From: Clostridiales bacterium
Lineage (GTDB): Bacteria; Bacillota; Clostridia; Christensenellales; Borkfalkiaceae
NCBI GenBank assembly: GCA_022508245.1
Contig: JAFLVO010000001.1
Location: 248,001 to 312,000, forward strand
Length of the DNA: 64,000 nt
Direction of reading: 5' to 3'
Position 1 is the stretch's first letter; each line of letters opens with the position of its first letter. The notes under the pieces were generated by a model that saw nothing but the letters and a program-made list of their open reading frames with translations, did not search any database and was not told the origin of the DNA. Positions 15,988-24,381 of this stretch are shown piece by piece. Made by a program: the position numbers and the translations under genes.

Positions 15988-16743
15988 ATGGGGAATACGG
16001 TAAAATTTATGGAGCTCTCCGAAAACGAAAAAACTTTATATATGCAGTTCAGAAAGAAGATGAACACTCAGGCGGCAAAGGCGCAGATTAAAAAGCTTGA
16101 GTACAATCTTGCCGACGTAACATGCGGTCTTGCTACACTCAAAGCCGCCTGTGCGGACGGGAAGGCGCTCGAGCTTGGCGGAATTTGCGTTCTGCCCGGT
16201 TTTGTAAAACAGTGCGCAACCTATCTCGGCCCCGAGCGAAAGTGTCAGGTAATAGCCTGTATAAGCTACCCGCACGGCGGCGACAGCACGGACATCAAAG
16301 TAAAATCAATTAAGCGTGCAATTAAAGACGGTGCGGACGAGGTGGAAGTTACAGTTCCCGTTGCCCATATTCGGGAGGGGAATTTTTCATACCTCAAACG
16401 CGAGCTCAAAAAATTGCGGTCGGCAGCCAAAAAGCGCTCACTCCGAATAGATGCCGAGTGCCCTCTTCTGACAAAGGAAGAGGTTGTAAGGGTCTGCAAG
16501 GTTGCCACCGACTGCGGAGTAAATTCAGTTAAAACCTCTTCGGGAGTGTACGGCAGAGGCAACGAGCTTGAAATGGTTTCAAACGTAAAAAACGCGGTAA
16601 AGGACAGATGCACGGTAAAGGCGGACGGAATAGCCACGATGCTTGAAATGAGCAGCGCGCTTGATATGGGTGCCAGCGTCATAGGCAGTAAAAACGCCGC
16701 CGACGTCGCCCGCACGATTCTTTCCGCCGCCAATATAGAATAA
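15988..16743 (+). CDS. deoC: Deoxyribose-phosphate aldolase-like protein (DeoC family)
   Basis: A 251-residue TIM-barrel class I aldolase of the DeoC family, which splits 2-deoxyribose 5-phosphate into acetaldehyde and glyceraldehyde 3-phosphate. The Schiff-base lysine is in SVKTSSG (about residue 180) and the second active-site lysine in CTVKADG (about residue 212). The region SYPHGGDSTDIKVKSIKRAI matches the family. The proton-relay aspartate of E. coli DeoC (Asp102, in EVDVV) is a glutamate here (EVEVT), so activity or substrate may differ. AAGG precedes the ATG. The gene stands alone, convergent with the helicase gene across a terminator. Confidence 0.85.
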   Translation: MGNTVKFMELSENEKTLYMQFRKKMNTQAAKAQIKKLEYNLADVTCGLATLKAACADGKALELGGICVLPGFVKQCATYLGPERKCQVIACISYPHGGDSTDIKVKSIKRAIKDGADEVEVTVPVAHIREGNFSYLKRELKKLRSAAKKRSLRIDAECPLLTKEEVVRVCKVATDCGVNSVKTSSGVYGRGNELEMVSNVKNAVKDRCTVKADGIATMLEMSSALDMGASVIGSKNAADVARTILSAANIE

Positions 16744-16793
16744 TATTATAAAAAATGCGTTAATTCAAACATATATTGGGGGAAATTACATTT

Positions 16794-16821
16794 AAAAGGC
16801 GGAAACAATTCCGCCTTTTTT
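16794..16821. terminator. Bidirectional terminator between deoC and helicase
   Basis: The stem AAAAGGCGGAA / TTCCGCCTTTT with a 4-nt loop has T-runs in both directions, placed between two convergent genes. Confidence 0.9.
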
Positions 16822-16825
16822 GCTT

Positions 16826-18040
16826 TTATTTAACTATAACAAGCTTCTTTTTCGCTCGGGTAATTGCGGTATAAAGCCAGCGATTTTTGTCCTCCTTAAA
16901 GGCGTAGCTCTCGTCGAAAACAACCACGTTGTCGAACTCGCTTCCCTGCGCCTTGTGGCAGGATATGCAGTAGCCGTATTCAAATCTGTTTAAAGTGAAC
17001 GCGCCTACGGCTTCGCCGTCCTCGTTGAACTTTTCAAAGTAATCGCCGCGCCTGTGCCGATAATTTCCGTCCGTGAAAATTCCCGTATCAAAGGGAACGG
17101 CTTCGGGACAGACCTCGTCAGTAAAATCGGGCTTAAAGACAATAAAACCTATTCCGTCGTCACTGTAATAATAGGGAGAGTACGCCGTGCCGATAATTCC
17201 GTTTACCATATTAAATCTCATTTCGCTGTCAATGTACATTTCCCAGTTATTCTGTGTGCAGATAAGCTTGTCTCCATCCTCGGGGAGGTTTCCAAAGCCC
17301 AAATAAGAGCGGATTTCGTCGTTGATGAGTGCACGCGTCTTGTTAATTCCGCAAATAATCTGGTCTGCGCGCAAGAGGCAGTTTTTCCTTATCTGTCCCG
17401 TGAACATACGTCTGCTAATAACAGTTACACTGTCGCCGTATCTTCCGTAGCCAATATACTTTCCCTCACGCGCCATTTTTGAAAGCTCGATAATTGGGTT
17501 GCCCTGCTGTTGGCGCACTATAGTTTTTAAAGTGTAGTCGGGCGAGGCAAGAAAGTCGTTCATGCCCTCAACGGGCGGAAGCTGGGCGTTATCCCCGCAC
17601 AGCAAAAGTTTAATACCGTATCCGCCGATATCGTACAAAACGTCGTTTGAAACCATTGAAAACTCGTCCAAAACTATCAGCTTTATTGACTTATCTATGC
17701 TTTCGCGCCTCTTGAAGTTGAGTTTTTCTATTATAATTTTCTTGCCGTTGACTTTGATTTCCTGCTCCTCGGCAATAGGCTGATAGATGAGCTTATGAAG
17801 GGTAGAGGCAGAAATTCCCGTGCGAATGAGCGCTGTTGCCGCTTTGCCGGTAGGGGTTACGAACGCCGCACTGTCATCGGGAATAAGATGAAGTCTCTCG
17901 GTTACGACGTGTTTTAAAAGCGTGGTTTTCCCAGTTCCGGCGTACCCCGAAAGCACGAAAAACTGCTTTGTGGAGTGTAAAAACCAGTCCTCTATTAAGT
18001 TTGCAGCCTCCGTTTGGTCGGCGGTAAGTTCGTCAAACAT
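16826..18040 (-). CDS. Dda/RecD-like superfamily 1 DNA helicase
   Basis: About 404 residues of an SF1B helicase. Walker A is SGYAGTGKTTLLK, motif II LIVLDEFSMVS, motif III LLLCGDNAQLPPVEG, and near the end come the YGYCISCHKAQGSEFDNVVV motif and the AITRAKKKLVIV motif. The single-chain layout without a nuclease domain resembles phage T4 Dda and stand-alone RecD2-like enzymes, so it probably unwinds DNA during repair or clears bound proteins. The start is placed at 18040 because the promoter TTGAAA-17-TATAAT (18074-18102) predicts a transcript beginning inside any longer frame. No Shine-Dalgarno box is seen. Confidence 0.85.
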   Translation of the reverse strand: MFDELTADQTEAANLIEDWFLHSTKQFFVLSGYAGTGKTTLLKHVVTERLHLIPDDSAAFVTPTGKAATALIRTGISASTLHKLIYQPIAEEQEIKVNGKKIIIEKLNFKRRESIDKSIKLIVLDEFSMVSNDVLYDIGGYGIKLLLCGDNAQLPPVEGMNDFLASPDYTLKTIVRQQQGNPIIELSKMAREGKYIGYGRYGDSVTVISRRMFTGQIRKNCLLRADQIICGINKTRALINDEIRSYLGFGNLPEDGDKLICTQNNWEMYIDSEMRFNMVNGIIGTAYSPYYYSDDGIGFIVFKPDFTDEVCPEAVPFDTGIFTDGNYRHRRGDYFEKFNEDGEAVGAFTLNRFEYGYCISCHKAQGSEFDNVVVFDESYAFKEDKNRWLYTAITRAKKKLVIVK

Positions 18041-18073
18041 ATTAACCGTATGGTTTAAAATTATTCGGCTACA

Positions 18074-18102
18074 ATTATAACACGCGAACAAAAGTTTTTC
18101 AA
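18074..18102 (-). promoter_or_regulatory. Helicase gene promoter
   Basis: TTGAAA (18097-18102) and TATAAT (18074-18079), 17-bp spacer, on the minus strand. Confidence 0.8.
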
Positions 18103-18139
18103 GTATATACGTTATTTAATAAATATAAAATAATAAAAT

Positions 18140-18322
18140 GCGGCGCGGCAAAAAATCACACTTTTTTGTTTCGCACTCAATTTGCGTATACCTACGCCTG
18201 AGTGGAAGTGAATGTCTGCAATTTTATTTTCGTTTGCTCCTAATTATTTCGGGCAGAGAAACTTAGTTTCTAAAAATCACGGAAAATATGCCTCGCAGAA
18301 TAGAGATGTACTTTCGTGAACT
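18140..18322 (+). repeat. Structured intergenic repeat B1 (candidate structured RNA)
   Basis: About 183 bp, roughly 70% alike by eye to the element at 60159-60339. It contains a series of hairpins also present in that copy: an A/T stem near 18150-18173, a GCGTA-tacc-TACGC hairpin closed by CACT/AGTG (near 18170-18200), a TGTCTGCAAT / ATTTCGGGCA pairing, an AGAAAC-tta-GTTTCT hairpin and a final long hairpin with loop GCAGAATA. Several stem positions differ from the other copy while pairing is kept. It lies between the divergent helicase and pgi genes. Confidence 0.75.
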
Positions 18323-18358
18323 GTTATAAATATTTTTTGTCAATTTTTAAGCCCGCTA

Positions 18359-18387
18359 TTGACTATCGCGCAAATTTGGGATATAAT
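18359..18387 (+). promoter_or_regulatory. pgi promoter
   Basis: TTGACT (18359-18364) and TATAAT (18382-18387) with a 17-bp spacer, about 45 bp before the pgi ATG. Confidence 0.8.
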
Positions 18388-18432
18388 AAGCAATGGAATA
18401 ATTTTCCGCAAGGATATATTAAGGAGTGAAAA

Positions 18433-19869
18433 ATGGCGTATAAGACTAAAGAGTGGCGCAACGGTATGCGCGTAACGGTAGACTATAACTACATGATGAA
18501 TAAGTCGCTTGGCGAGAGAGGAATAACCGACGACGAACTGCGCGCTATCAAGGGCAAAGCCGAACAGGCGTATGCATACGTCAAGGAAAACAGAGGCAAG
18601 GACGAACTCTATATGGGTTGGACGGAGCTTCCATACAACCAAGACGAGATTGTAAACGACATTCTTACAACCGCAAAACAAATAAGAAAGAAGTTCAAAT
18701 ATTTCGTAGTTTTGGGTATCGGCGGAAGCGCACTCGGCCCTAGCATGGTATTTAACGCCCTCAAGCACCTTCACTACAACGAACTGCCCCCCAAGAAGCG
18801 CGGCGGTCCTAAGTTCTATGTGGAAGACAACGTTGACCCCGTCAGAATGCAGGCGCTTTTGGACGTTATCGTTCCCGAAGAAACCTGTTTCAACGTAATT
18901 TCCAAGTCCGGCGCAACGAGCGAAACGATGACGCAGTTCCTCATCATTGCAGACATTTTGGAAAAAGCGGGCGTATCCCTTCCCGACAACATGATATTCA
19001 CAACCGACGCATGCCGCGGCAACCTCATAAAGATTGACGAAAAATACGGCGGCAAGTTCAAAAAATACGTTCTTCCCGACGGCGTCGGCGGAAGGTTCTC
19101 CGAGCTTTGCCCCGTAGGACTTCTTCCCGCAGCTGTTCTCGGCATCGATATTAAGGGACTTTTGGCGGGCGCAGCCTATATGGACAGCCTCTGCAACAAA
19201 CCGAGTGTCGCTAAAAACCCCGCGCTTGCGCTTGCTTCGCTTCACTATATCACAATGCAGCAGGGCAAGAACATTCACGTGCTTATGCCCTATTCGGACA
19301 ATCTCAAGCTAATTGCCGACTGGTACTGTCAGCTCTGGGCGGAGTCGCTTGGAAAGGCGGTTGACTATGCGGGCAACACCGTGAACGCAGGTACAACTCC
19401 CGTAAAAAGCCTTGGCGTAACCGACCAGCATTCGCAGGTTCAGCTCTATATCGAAGGACCGTATGATAAGGTTATAACCTTTATTTCGGTTGAAAAGTAC
19501 GGATGTGAAATGCCTATTGCGCACGGTTGCGAGGATATACCTGACGTAGGCTTCCTCGGCGGGCACACCATGCAGGAGCTCATTCAGGCAGAGAACAAGG
19601 CTACGGCGTACGCACTTATGCGTGCCGGCAGAATGAACTACACGATAAATATGCCCGAAATCAACGCTTTCACGCTCGGACAGCTCATGTTTATGCTCGA
19701 GTTGCAGACGGCATATGCCGGCGCACTTCTCAACATCGACACCTTCAATCAGCCCGGAGTTGAAAACGGCAAGAAAGCAACCTTTGCGCTTCTTGGCAAG
19801 AAAGGCTACGAGGGACAAAAGAAGGAAATGGACGAGGCACCCGCTCTCGACGAGAAATATATTGTTTAA
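18433..19869 (+). CDS. pgi: Glucose-6-phosphate isomerase
   Basis: Interconverts glucose 6-phosphate and fructose 6-phosphate. A 478-residue SIS-fold enzyme. The sugar-phosphate binding loop reads VLGIGGSALGPSMV (about residues 97-110), then VISKSGATSETM (about 155-166), GGRFSELCPVGLLPAAVLG (about 221-239) and the active-site stretch TDQHSQVQLYIEGP (about 334-347). AAGGAG stands 7 bases before the ATG. The gene is single, with its own promoter and a terminator hairpin directly downstream. Confidence 0.97.
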   Translation: MAYKTKEWRNGMRVTVDYNYMMNKSLGERGITDDELRAIKGKAEQAYAYVKENRGKDELYMGWTELPYNQDEIVNDILTTAKQIRKKFKYFVVLGIGGSALGPSMVFNALKHLHYNELPPKKRGGPKFYVEDNVDPVRMQALLDVIVPEETCFNVISKSGATSETMTQFLIIADILEKAGVSLPDNMIFTTDACRGNLIKIDEKYGGKFKKYVLPDGVGGRFSELCPVGLLPAAVLGIDIKGLLAGAAYMDSLCNKPSVAKNPALALASLHYITMQQGKNIHVLMPYSDNLKLIADWYCQLWAESLGKAVDYAGNTVNAGTTPVKSLGVTDQHSQVQLYIEGPYDKVITFISVEKYGCEMPIAHGCEDIPDVGFLGGHTMQELIQAENKATAYALMRAGRMNYTINMPEINAFTLGQLMFMLELQTAYAGALLNIDTFNQPGVENGKKATFALLGKKGYEGQKKEMDEAPALDEKYIV

Positions 19870-19889
19870 TTAAAATTTATAAAGGAGAG

Positions 19890-19924
19890 GCGGCGCAACC
19901 TTATAATTTGCGCCGCTTAATTTT
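19890..19924 (+). terminator. Terminator-like hairpin between pgi and the hydrolase
   Basis: The stem GCGGCGCAA / TTGCGCCGC is followed by TTAATTTT and, at once, the ATG of the hydrolase. A strong AAAGGAG box lies just before the hairpin (19881-19887), so folding would bring that box next to the start codon. Confidence 0.7.
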
Positions 19925-20920
19925 ATGGATTGGTATTATATACTTTTAATATGTATAATCGGCGTTGCGCTCATTTTAACGGCGTTTGCGGCATTTGTGT
20001 ATAATGCGGTGTTCGGTTCACGCCGTGATAAAAATCCCCTTTTAAAATATTTTACATATGAAGATTTTTCGCTAAAGGTCGATGAGGTAGCTATTTCCCG
20101 CAAAAAAGGGGCGTTGAAAGGCTATATATATTACCCTGCAACCGAGAAAAACGGCAAGCTAATAGTATTTTGTCACGGTATGGGGCCGGGGCAGATTGCC
20201 TATACAACCGAAATTGCCTACTTTTGCAACAAAGGTTTTACCGTGCTTGCGCTTGACAGCACAGGCTGTAACCTCTCCGAGGGAAAGAGAACGGTCGGAA
20301 TGTACGAGGGAGTGAGAACGGCTGTTGCGGCAATCGATTTTGCCCGTTCGGACAGTCGCCTTTCGGATATGCCCGTTTATTTGGTCGGACACAGCTGGGG
20401 CGGATTTTCGGCGCTCTGCGCCTCCGCCGAGAGGAAAGTAAACGCCGTGGTTGCAATGAGTGCGCCCGCATCGCTCATAAAAATCATGTATAAGAACGCA
20501 TCTGCGCAAATGCCCAAGTTCATTGCGGCTATCTTGTGCCCTTTTTTAGCAGTTGTCGATTTCTTTAAATTCGGAAATAAAGCAAATCTGAATGCTCCCA
20601 AGCTTGCGGACAAAAGCGGAACGCCGGTTCTGCACGTTCACGGCGATAACGACCCTTTGGTGCCTTTGAAAAGCTCAGCGTATTTTAATTCCAAGAGCGA
20701 GAACGCGAAAAAATTGTTGGTTGAAGGGAGGGCTCACAATCCTTACAACAGCCTGGATGCCCAAAAGAAGATGTCTGAGCTGTTTGCAAAACTTTCCAAA
20801 GCCCGCAAAATGAGCAAAGAGGAGAGAGATGAATATTTTAAAAACTTCGATTTTGCTGCGGCTACGGAGGAGGACTTGGAAGTAATGAGCAAAATTGTGC
20901 AGTTTTTAACAGAAAATTAA
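19925..20920 (+). CDS. Alpha/beta-hydrolase, membrane-anchored
   Basis: A 331-residue serine hydrolase. One N-terminal membrane segment (about residues 4-28) is followed by an alpha/beta-hydrolase fold with oxyanion region FCHGMGPG, nucleophile elbow GHSWGG (about 157-162), acid residue in HGDNDPLVP and catalytic histidine in GRAHNPYN. It resembles bacterial peptidase S9/esterase-like proteins, but the substrate is unknown. The ATG directly abuts a terminator-like hairpin. The nearest ribosome binding site is upstream of that hairpin, which suggests translation depends on its folding or on read-through from pgi. Confidence 0.85.
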   Translation: MDWYYILLICIIGVALILTAFAAFVYNAVFGSRRDKNPLLKYFTYEDFSLKVDEVAISRKKGALKGYIYYPATEKNGKLIVFCHGMGPGQIAYTTEIAYFCNKGFTVLALDSTGCNLSEGKRTVGMYEGVRTAVAAIDFARSDSRLSDMPVYLVGHSWGGFSALCASAERKVNAVVAMSAPASLIKIMYKNASAQMPKFIAAILCPFLAVVDFFKFGNKANLNAPKLADKSGTPVLHVHGDNDPLVPLKSSAYFNSKSENAKKLLVEGRAHNPYNSLDAQKKMSELFAKLSKARKMSKEERDEYFKNFDFAAATEEDLEVMSKIVQFLTEN

Positions 20921-20940
20921 CAAAAAAGTATCAATGCAAT

Positions 20941-20980
20941 ATGCCGCGAAATTTGTTTGACAAATTTTGCGGCATTATTT
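20941..20980 (+). terminator. Terminator of the alpha/beta-hydrolase gene
   Basis: A long stem beginning ATGCCGC and ending GCGGCAT, with inner AAATTTGT / ACAAATTT pairing, followed by TATTT. Confidence 0.85.
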
Positions 20981-20984
20981 ATAC

Positions 20985-21258
20985 TTATGGTAATGGTATA
21001 GAACTTTAAGAGTTCACGCAAATACCCGCGCGGTATAGGCCGCATTATTGATTGAGTTAAAAGCTCAAATTTTATAAGTTGATTACTTTATAATCAAAGC
21101 CTTTTAAAGGTCACTTGTGAAACGGTCAATAAGAGTAGTAAAAGTATTTGCTATATAGACTCTAAAAAGTTCCAAACCGAGAACAAAGTATTTTGTGTAA
21201 TTGCGCAAAGACGACCTTTAATCGGGGTCGTCTTAATTTTATTTTCAGGAGAAAAGAC
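20985..21258 (+). promoter_or_regulatory. Structured leader region of the potABCD operon
   Basis: A gap of about 270 bp rich in small hairpins: GAACT-ttaag-AGTTC, TTGAG-ttaaaag-CTCAA, TTGATTA-ctt-TATAATCAA and CCTTTTAAAGG. It ends in a terminator-like stem AAGACGACC / GGTCGTCTT (21208-21234) with a T-rich tail, just before the ribosome binding site of potA. This is the layout of an attenuated leader. No known riboswitch consensus was recognised and no clear promoter was found. Confidence 0.5.
21208..21244 (+). terminator. Terminator-like hairpin ahead of potA
   Basis: The stem AAGACGACC / GGTCGTCTT with a 9-nt loop is followed by AATTTTATTTT, 15 bp before the potA start. Confidence 0.7.
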
Positions 21259-22770
21259 ATGAAAGATTGCGCAAACATCATTGAACTTATCGGTGTCAGA
21301 AAAGTTTTCGACGACGAAACGGTCGCGGTGGACAACTTCAACCTTGAAGTCAAAAAGGGCGAGTTTGTAACCTTTTTGGGACCGTCGGGTTGCGGAAAAA
21401 CGACTACACTTCGCATGATTGCGGGTTTTGACATCCCCACCTCGGGCAAAATTTTGTTGAACGGCGAGGATATAAGCAACCTTCCCCCCAACAAACGCCC
21501 CGTAAACACGGTTTTCCAAAAATACGCGCTCTTTCCGCACCTCAACGTATATGAAAATATCGCCTTCGGTCTGCGCCTTAAAAAGGTTGAAAACACCTAC
21601 GTAAACGACGCGGGTCAAACGTATAAGAAGGTGCAGAAGCTCTCCAAAACCGAAATAGATAAAAAGATTAAGACGGCGCTTGAAATAGTCGACCTGGAGG
21701 GCTTTGAAAAGCGGAGTGTATCTACCCTTTCGGGCGGACAGCAGCAGCGTATTGCCATTGCCCGCGCAATCGTCAATGAGCCCGAAATTCTGCTCTTAGA
21801 CGAGCCGTTGGGCGCACTCGATTTGAAGATGCGCAAGGAAATGCAGATAGAGCTTAAGAAAATGCACGAAAGGCTTGGCATAACTTTCATTTACGTTACG
21901 CACGACCAGGAAGAGGCGCTGACAATGTCCGATAAAATAGTCGTAATAAACGACGGCGAAATTCAGCAAATCGGCACGCCTACGGAAATTTACAACGAAC
22001 CTATCAACACCTTCGTTGCCGACTTCATCGGCGAGAGCAACATCTTCAACGGCACTGTAGTCGGCAAGCTTAAAGTTAAATTCTGCGGCGCGTCGTTTGA
22101 CTGCCTCGACGATTATGAAATCAATCAGCTTGTGGACGTAGTCGTCCGCCCCGAGGACATAAAAATCTGCAAACCGGGCGAGGGTCAGCTTAAAGGCAAG
22201 GTAATCTCCTCGGTTTTCAAGGGCGTTCATTACGAAACCACGGTAGAGATAGGCAAATTCGAAATTGTAATTCAAAGCACACGCACGGCGGAGCTCGGCT
22301 CAATAATAGGACTCAGAATAGAACCCGACGGCATACACCTTATGGAAAAGGTCTATACCGTAAACAAGTACGACGGCGTAATAACCAAGACCAACACGGT
22401 AGAGTTCGGCGACGGCGAATTCGAGTGCGACGTAACCCAGCTCTACAAAAATTCCACGCTCGATGAGGAGGGCTATTTAATTACCGAAAGCGGTGAAAAG
22501 CTCGATTTGACGGGTACGGAGGTTACGGTAGAGGTGGACACGCACGACATACTGATGACCGACGACGAGGAAGCGGGCGGCGCGCAGGGCAACATCATTT
22601 CTATGATTTACAAGGGCGATCACTACCGCTACATAGTCCGCACGGAAGAGAACGAAGAGGACTACGTACTGTCCTGCCCCGATCTTTGGAACACGGGCGA
22701 CCTTGTCGGCATAATTATCCCCAAGGAAAAAATTAAATTGACCTTAAAACTCACGGAAGAGAACAAATAA
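21259..22770 (+). CDS. potA: Spermidine/putrescine ABC transporter ATP-binding protein PotA, extended
   Basis: The ATPase of a polyamine importer. Walker [10 protein letters not shown] is at residues 41-49, followed by the Q-loop, the signature [15 protein letters not shown], Walker [12 protein letters not shown] and the switch histidine in THDQEEA. At 503 residues it is about 130 longer than usual. After the first TOBE segment ([15 protein letters not shown], about 315-330) comes a second TOBE-like unit near the C terminus ([13 protein letters not shown]). The C-terminal regulatory part thus appears doubled. The ATG at 21259 follows AGGAG; an upstream TTG frame lacks support. First gene of potABCD, 10 bp before potB. 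Confidence 0.95.
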   Translation: MKDCANIIELIGVRKVFDDETVAVDNFNLEVKKGEFVTFLGPSGCGKTTTLRMIAGFDIPTSGKILLNGEDISNLPPNKRPVNTVFQKYALFPHLNVYENIAFGLRLKKVENTYVNDAGQTYKKVQKLSKTEIDKKIKTALEIVDLEGFEKRSVSTLSGGQQQRIAIARAIVNEPEILLLDEPLGALDLKMRKEMQIELKKMHERLGITFIYVTHDQEEALTMSDKIVVINDGEIQQIGTPTEIYNEPINTFVADFIGESNIFNGTVVGKLKVKFCGASFDCLDDYEINQLVDVVVRPEDIKICKPGEGQLKGKVISSVFKGVHYETTVEIGKFEIVIQSTRTAELGSIIGLRIEPDGIHLMEKVYTVNKYDGVITKTNTVEFGDGEFECDVTQLYKNSTLDEEGYLITESGEKLDLTGTEVTVEVDTHDILMTDDEEAGGAQGNIISMIYKGDHYRYIVRTEENEEDYVLSCPDLWNTGDLVGIIIPKEKIKLTLKLTEENK

Positions 22771-22780
22771 GAGGTGGAAG

Positions 22781-23578
22781 ATGAAAAAATTTCGCTTTAA
22801 CAGAAGCCAGCTCTGTATACCGTACGCAATATTTTTGATTTTCTTCGTCATAGCGCCGCTTATTGTCATTGTCTACTATGCGTTTACGAACGGTCAGGGT
22901 CAGTTTACTTTCAATAATTTAACGGGCTTCTTTGCAAACCCCAATATTTTGGGAACACTTTTATACAGCTTTACGCTTGCAATTGTTACGACGCTCGTCT
23001 GTCTTATAATAGCCTATCCCACGGCGTATATCCTTGCAAGAAGCAATTTCAAAAAGAAATACGTTTTATTGCTTCTGTTTATACTGCCCATGTGGATAAA
23101 CTTCACGCTCAGAATTACCGCACTCAAAGAAATTTTGTCGGTATTGGAGGGCAATATTTCCGAATATCCCTTTTTGAATTCGGTAATCGGCATGACATTC
23201 GATTTCCTGCCGTTTATGATTTTGCCCCTCTATACCTCGCTTTTAAAGCTCGATAAAAACCTTTTGGAGGCGGCTTCAGACTTGGGTGCAAATAAATTTA
23301 CGGTGTTCTTGCGTGTGACGTTGCCCCTTTCCGTACCGGGAATAATTTCGGGCATAACCATGGTGCTTTTGCCCTCCATGACAAACTACGTAGTTTTGGA
23401 TATGCTATATAACAGCACCTACATAATGGGAAGCTTAATCGGCAGTTATTTCAGCGCATACGATTGGAACAACGGCTCTATGATTTCGCTCATACTTCTC
23501 ATTATTATATTTATAGTAACGCTTGTAACCAACCGTTTCAGCGACAAAGATGCAAACAACAGGGGGGCGGTATTATGA
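22781..23578 (+). CDS. potB: Spermidine/putrescine ABC transporter permease PotB
   Basis: A 265-residue permease with six predicted membrane segments. The EAA-type motif that contacts the ATPase is visible as EAASDLGANKFTVFLRVTLP (about residues 165-184). Together with PotC it forms the membrane channel for polyamines. Its stop overlaps the potC start by ATGA. Confidence 0.95.
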   Translation: MKKFRFNRSQLCIPYAIFLIFFVIAPLIVIVYYAFTNGQGQFTFNNLTGFFANPNILGTLLYSFTLAIVTTLVCLIIAYPTAYILARSNFKKKYVLLLLFILPMWINFTLRITALKEILSVLEGNISEYPFLNSVIGMTFDFLPFMILPLYTSLLKLDKNLLEAASDLGANKFTVFLRVTLPLSVPGIISGITMVLLPSMTNYVVLDMLYNSTYIMGSLIGSYFSAYDWNNGSMISLILLIIIFIVTLVTNRFSDKDANNRGAVL

Positions 23579-24381
23579 AAAAGGCAATTCGCATAATCTG
23601 GCTTGCTCTTGTTCTTATGTTTATCTATATTCCCATTCTCATACTTGCAGTTTACAGCTTTACAGACGCAAGCATGGTGGGGGGCGGAATAAGCGGGTTT
23701 TCGTTTGAAAATTATATCAACCTCTTCAAAAACGAAGAGCTCAGAAACATGATTTTCGGCACGCTTATTTTGGCGGTTGTCTGCGCGGCAATTGCAACTG
23801 TGCTTGCAACCTTCGGCGCAATAGGAACTTTCTATTCGAAAAAACTTCCCAAAACGCTCATAAACACCGCAAATCAGGTTCCTGTCGTCAACGCGGATAT
23901 AGTCACCGGCTTTTCGATTTGTATATTCTTAATTGTAATTCTGCGTGTCGATAAAGACACCTTTATCCCGCTCGGAGCAGGACACGTGGTGCTCGCCGCA
24001 CCGTTTGTGTACCTTTCAATACTTCCCAAATTAAAGCAGATGGACAACAGCTTGTACGAAGCGGCGCTCGACTTGGGCGCGTCTCCCGCGCAGGCGCTCT
24101 TTAAAGTGGTTATTCCGCAGTTAATTCCGGGAATTTTATCGGGCTTTATGCTTGCGGTAACCCTTTCGCTCGACGATTATTTCATAACTACGTACACTAA
24201 ACCGTCCACGTTCGACACAATAAGTACCTACGTTGTCAACGCCACTAAAGGCAGTCAGACGGACGTTAAAACAGCGCTTTGGGCGCTCTCTACGCTCATA
24301 TTCCTGATAGTTATAGTAATAGTCGTCGTTATGAACGTGGTTTCAAGCAAAAAGGGGGGCAAGACTAATGAAAAAGCTTAA
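23575..24381 (+). CDS. potC: Spermidine/putrescine ABC transporter permease PotC
   Basis: A 268-residue permease with six predicted membrane segments and the EAA motif YEAALDLGASPAQALFKVVI (about residues 161-180), followed by LSLDDYFITT, typical of PotC. The ATG at 23575 overlaps the potB stop. A much earlier in-frame ATG at 23464 would overlap potB by over 100 bases and add a non-hydrophobic leader, so it was rejected. The 3' end overlaps potD by 14 nt. Confidence 0.95.
   Translation: MKKAIRIIWLALVLMFIYIPILILAVYSFTDASMVGGGISGFSFENYINLFKNEELRNMIFGTLILAVVCAAIATVLATFGAIGTFYSKKLPKTLINTANQVPVVNADIVTGFSICIFLIVILRVDKDTFIPLGAGHVVLAAPFVYLSILPKLKQMDNSLYEAALDLGASPAQALFKVVIPQLIPGILSGFMLAVTLSLDDYFITTYTKPSTFDTISTYVVNATKGSQTDVKTALWALSTLIFLIVIVIVVVMNVVSSKKGGKTNEKA

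Noticed and set aside
18140-18322. Families B and R as one family
   Set aside because: They share a GCGTA/TACGC-like hairpin and an AGATTTTAT-like stretch, but the likeness by eye is too short and gapped to join them without alignment statistics.
18340-19278. A 312-codon minus-strand frame
   Set aside because: It is antisense to pgi, lacks a ribosome binding site and has a cysteine-rich composition typical of shadow frames.
20985-21258. The pot leader as a T-box
   Set aside because: No TGGNACCGCG antiterminator sequence or specifier loop was found, and polyamine transport is not a usual T-box target.
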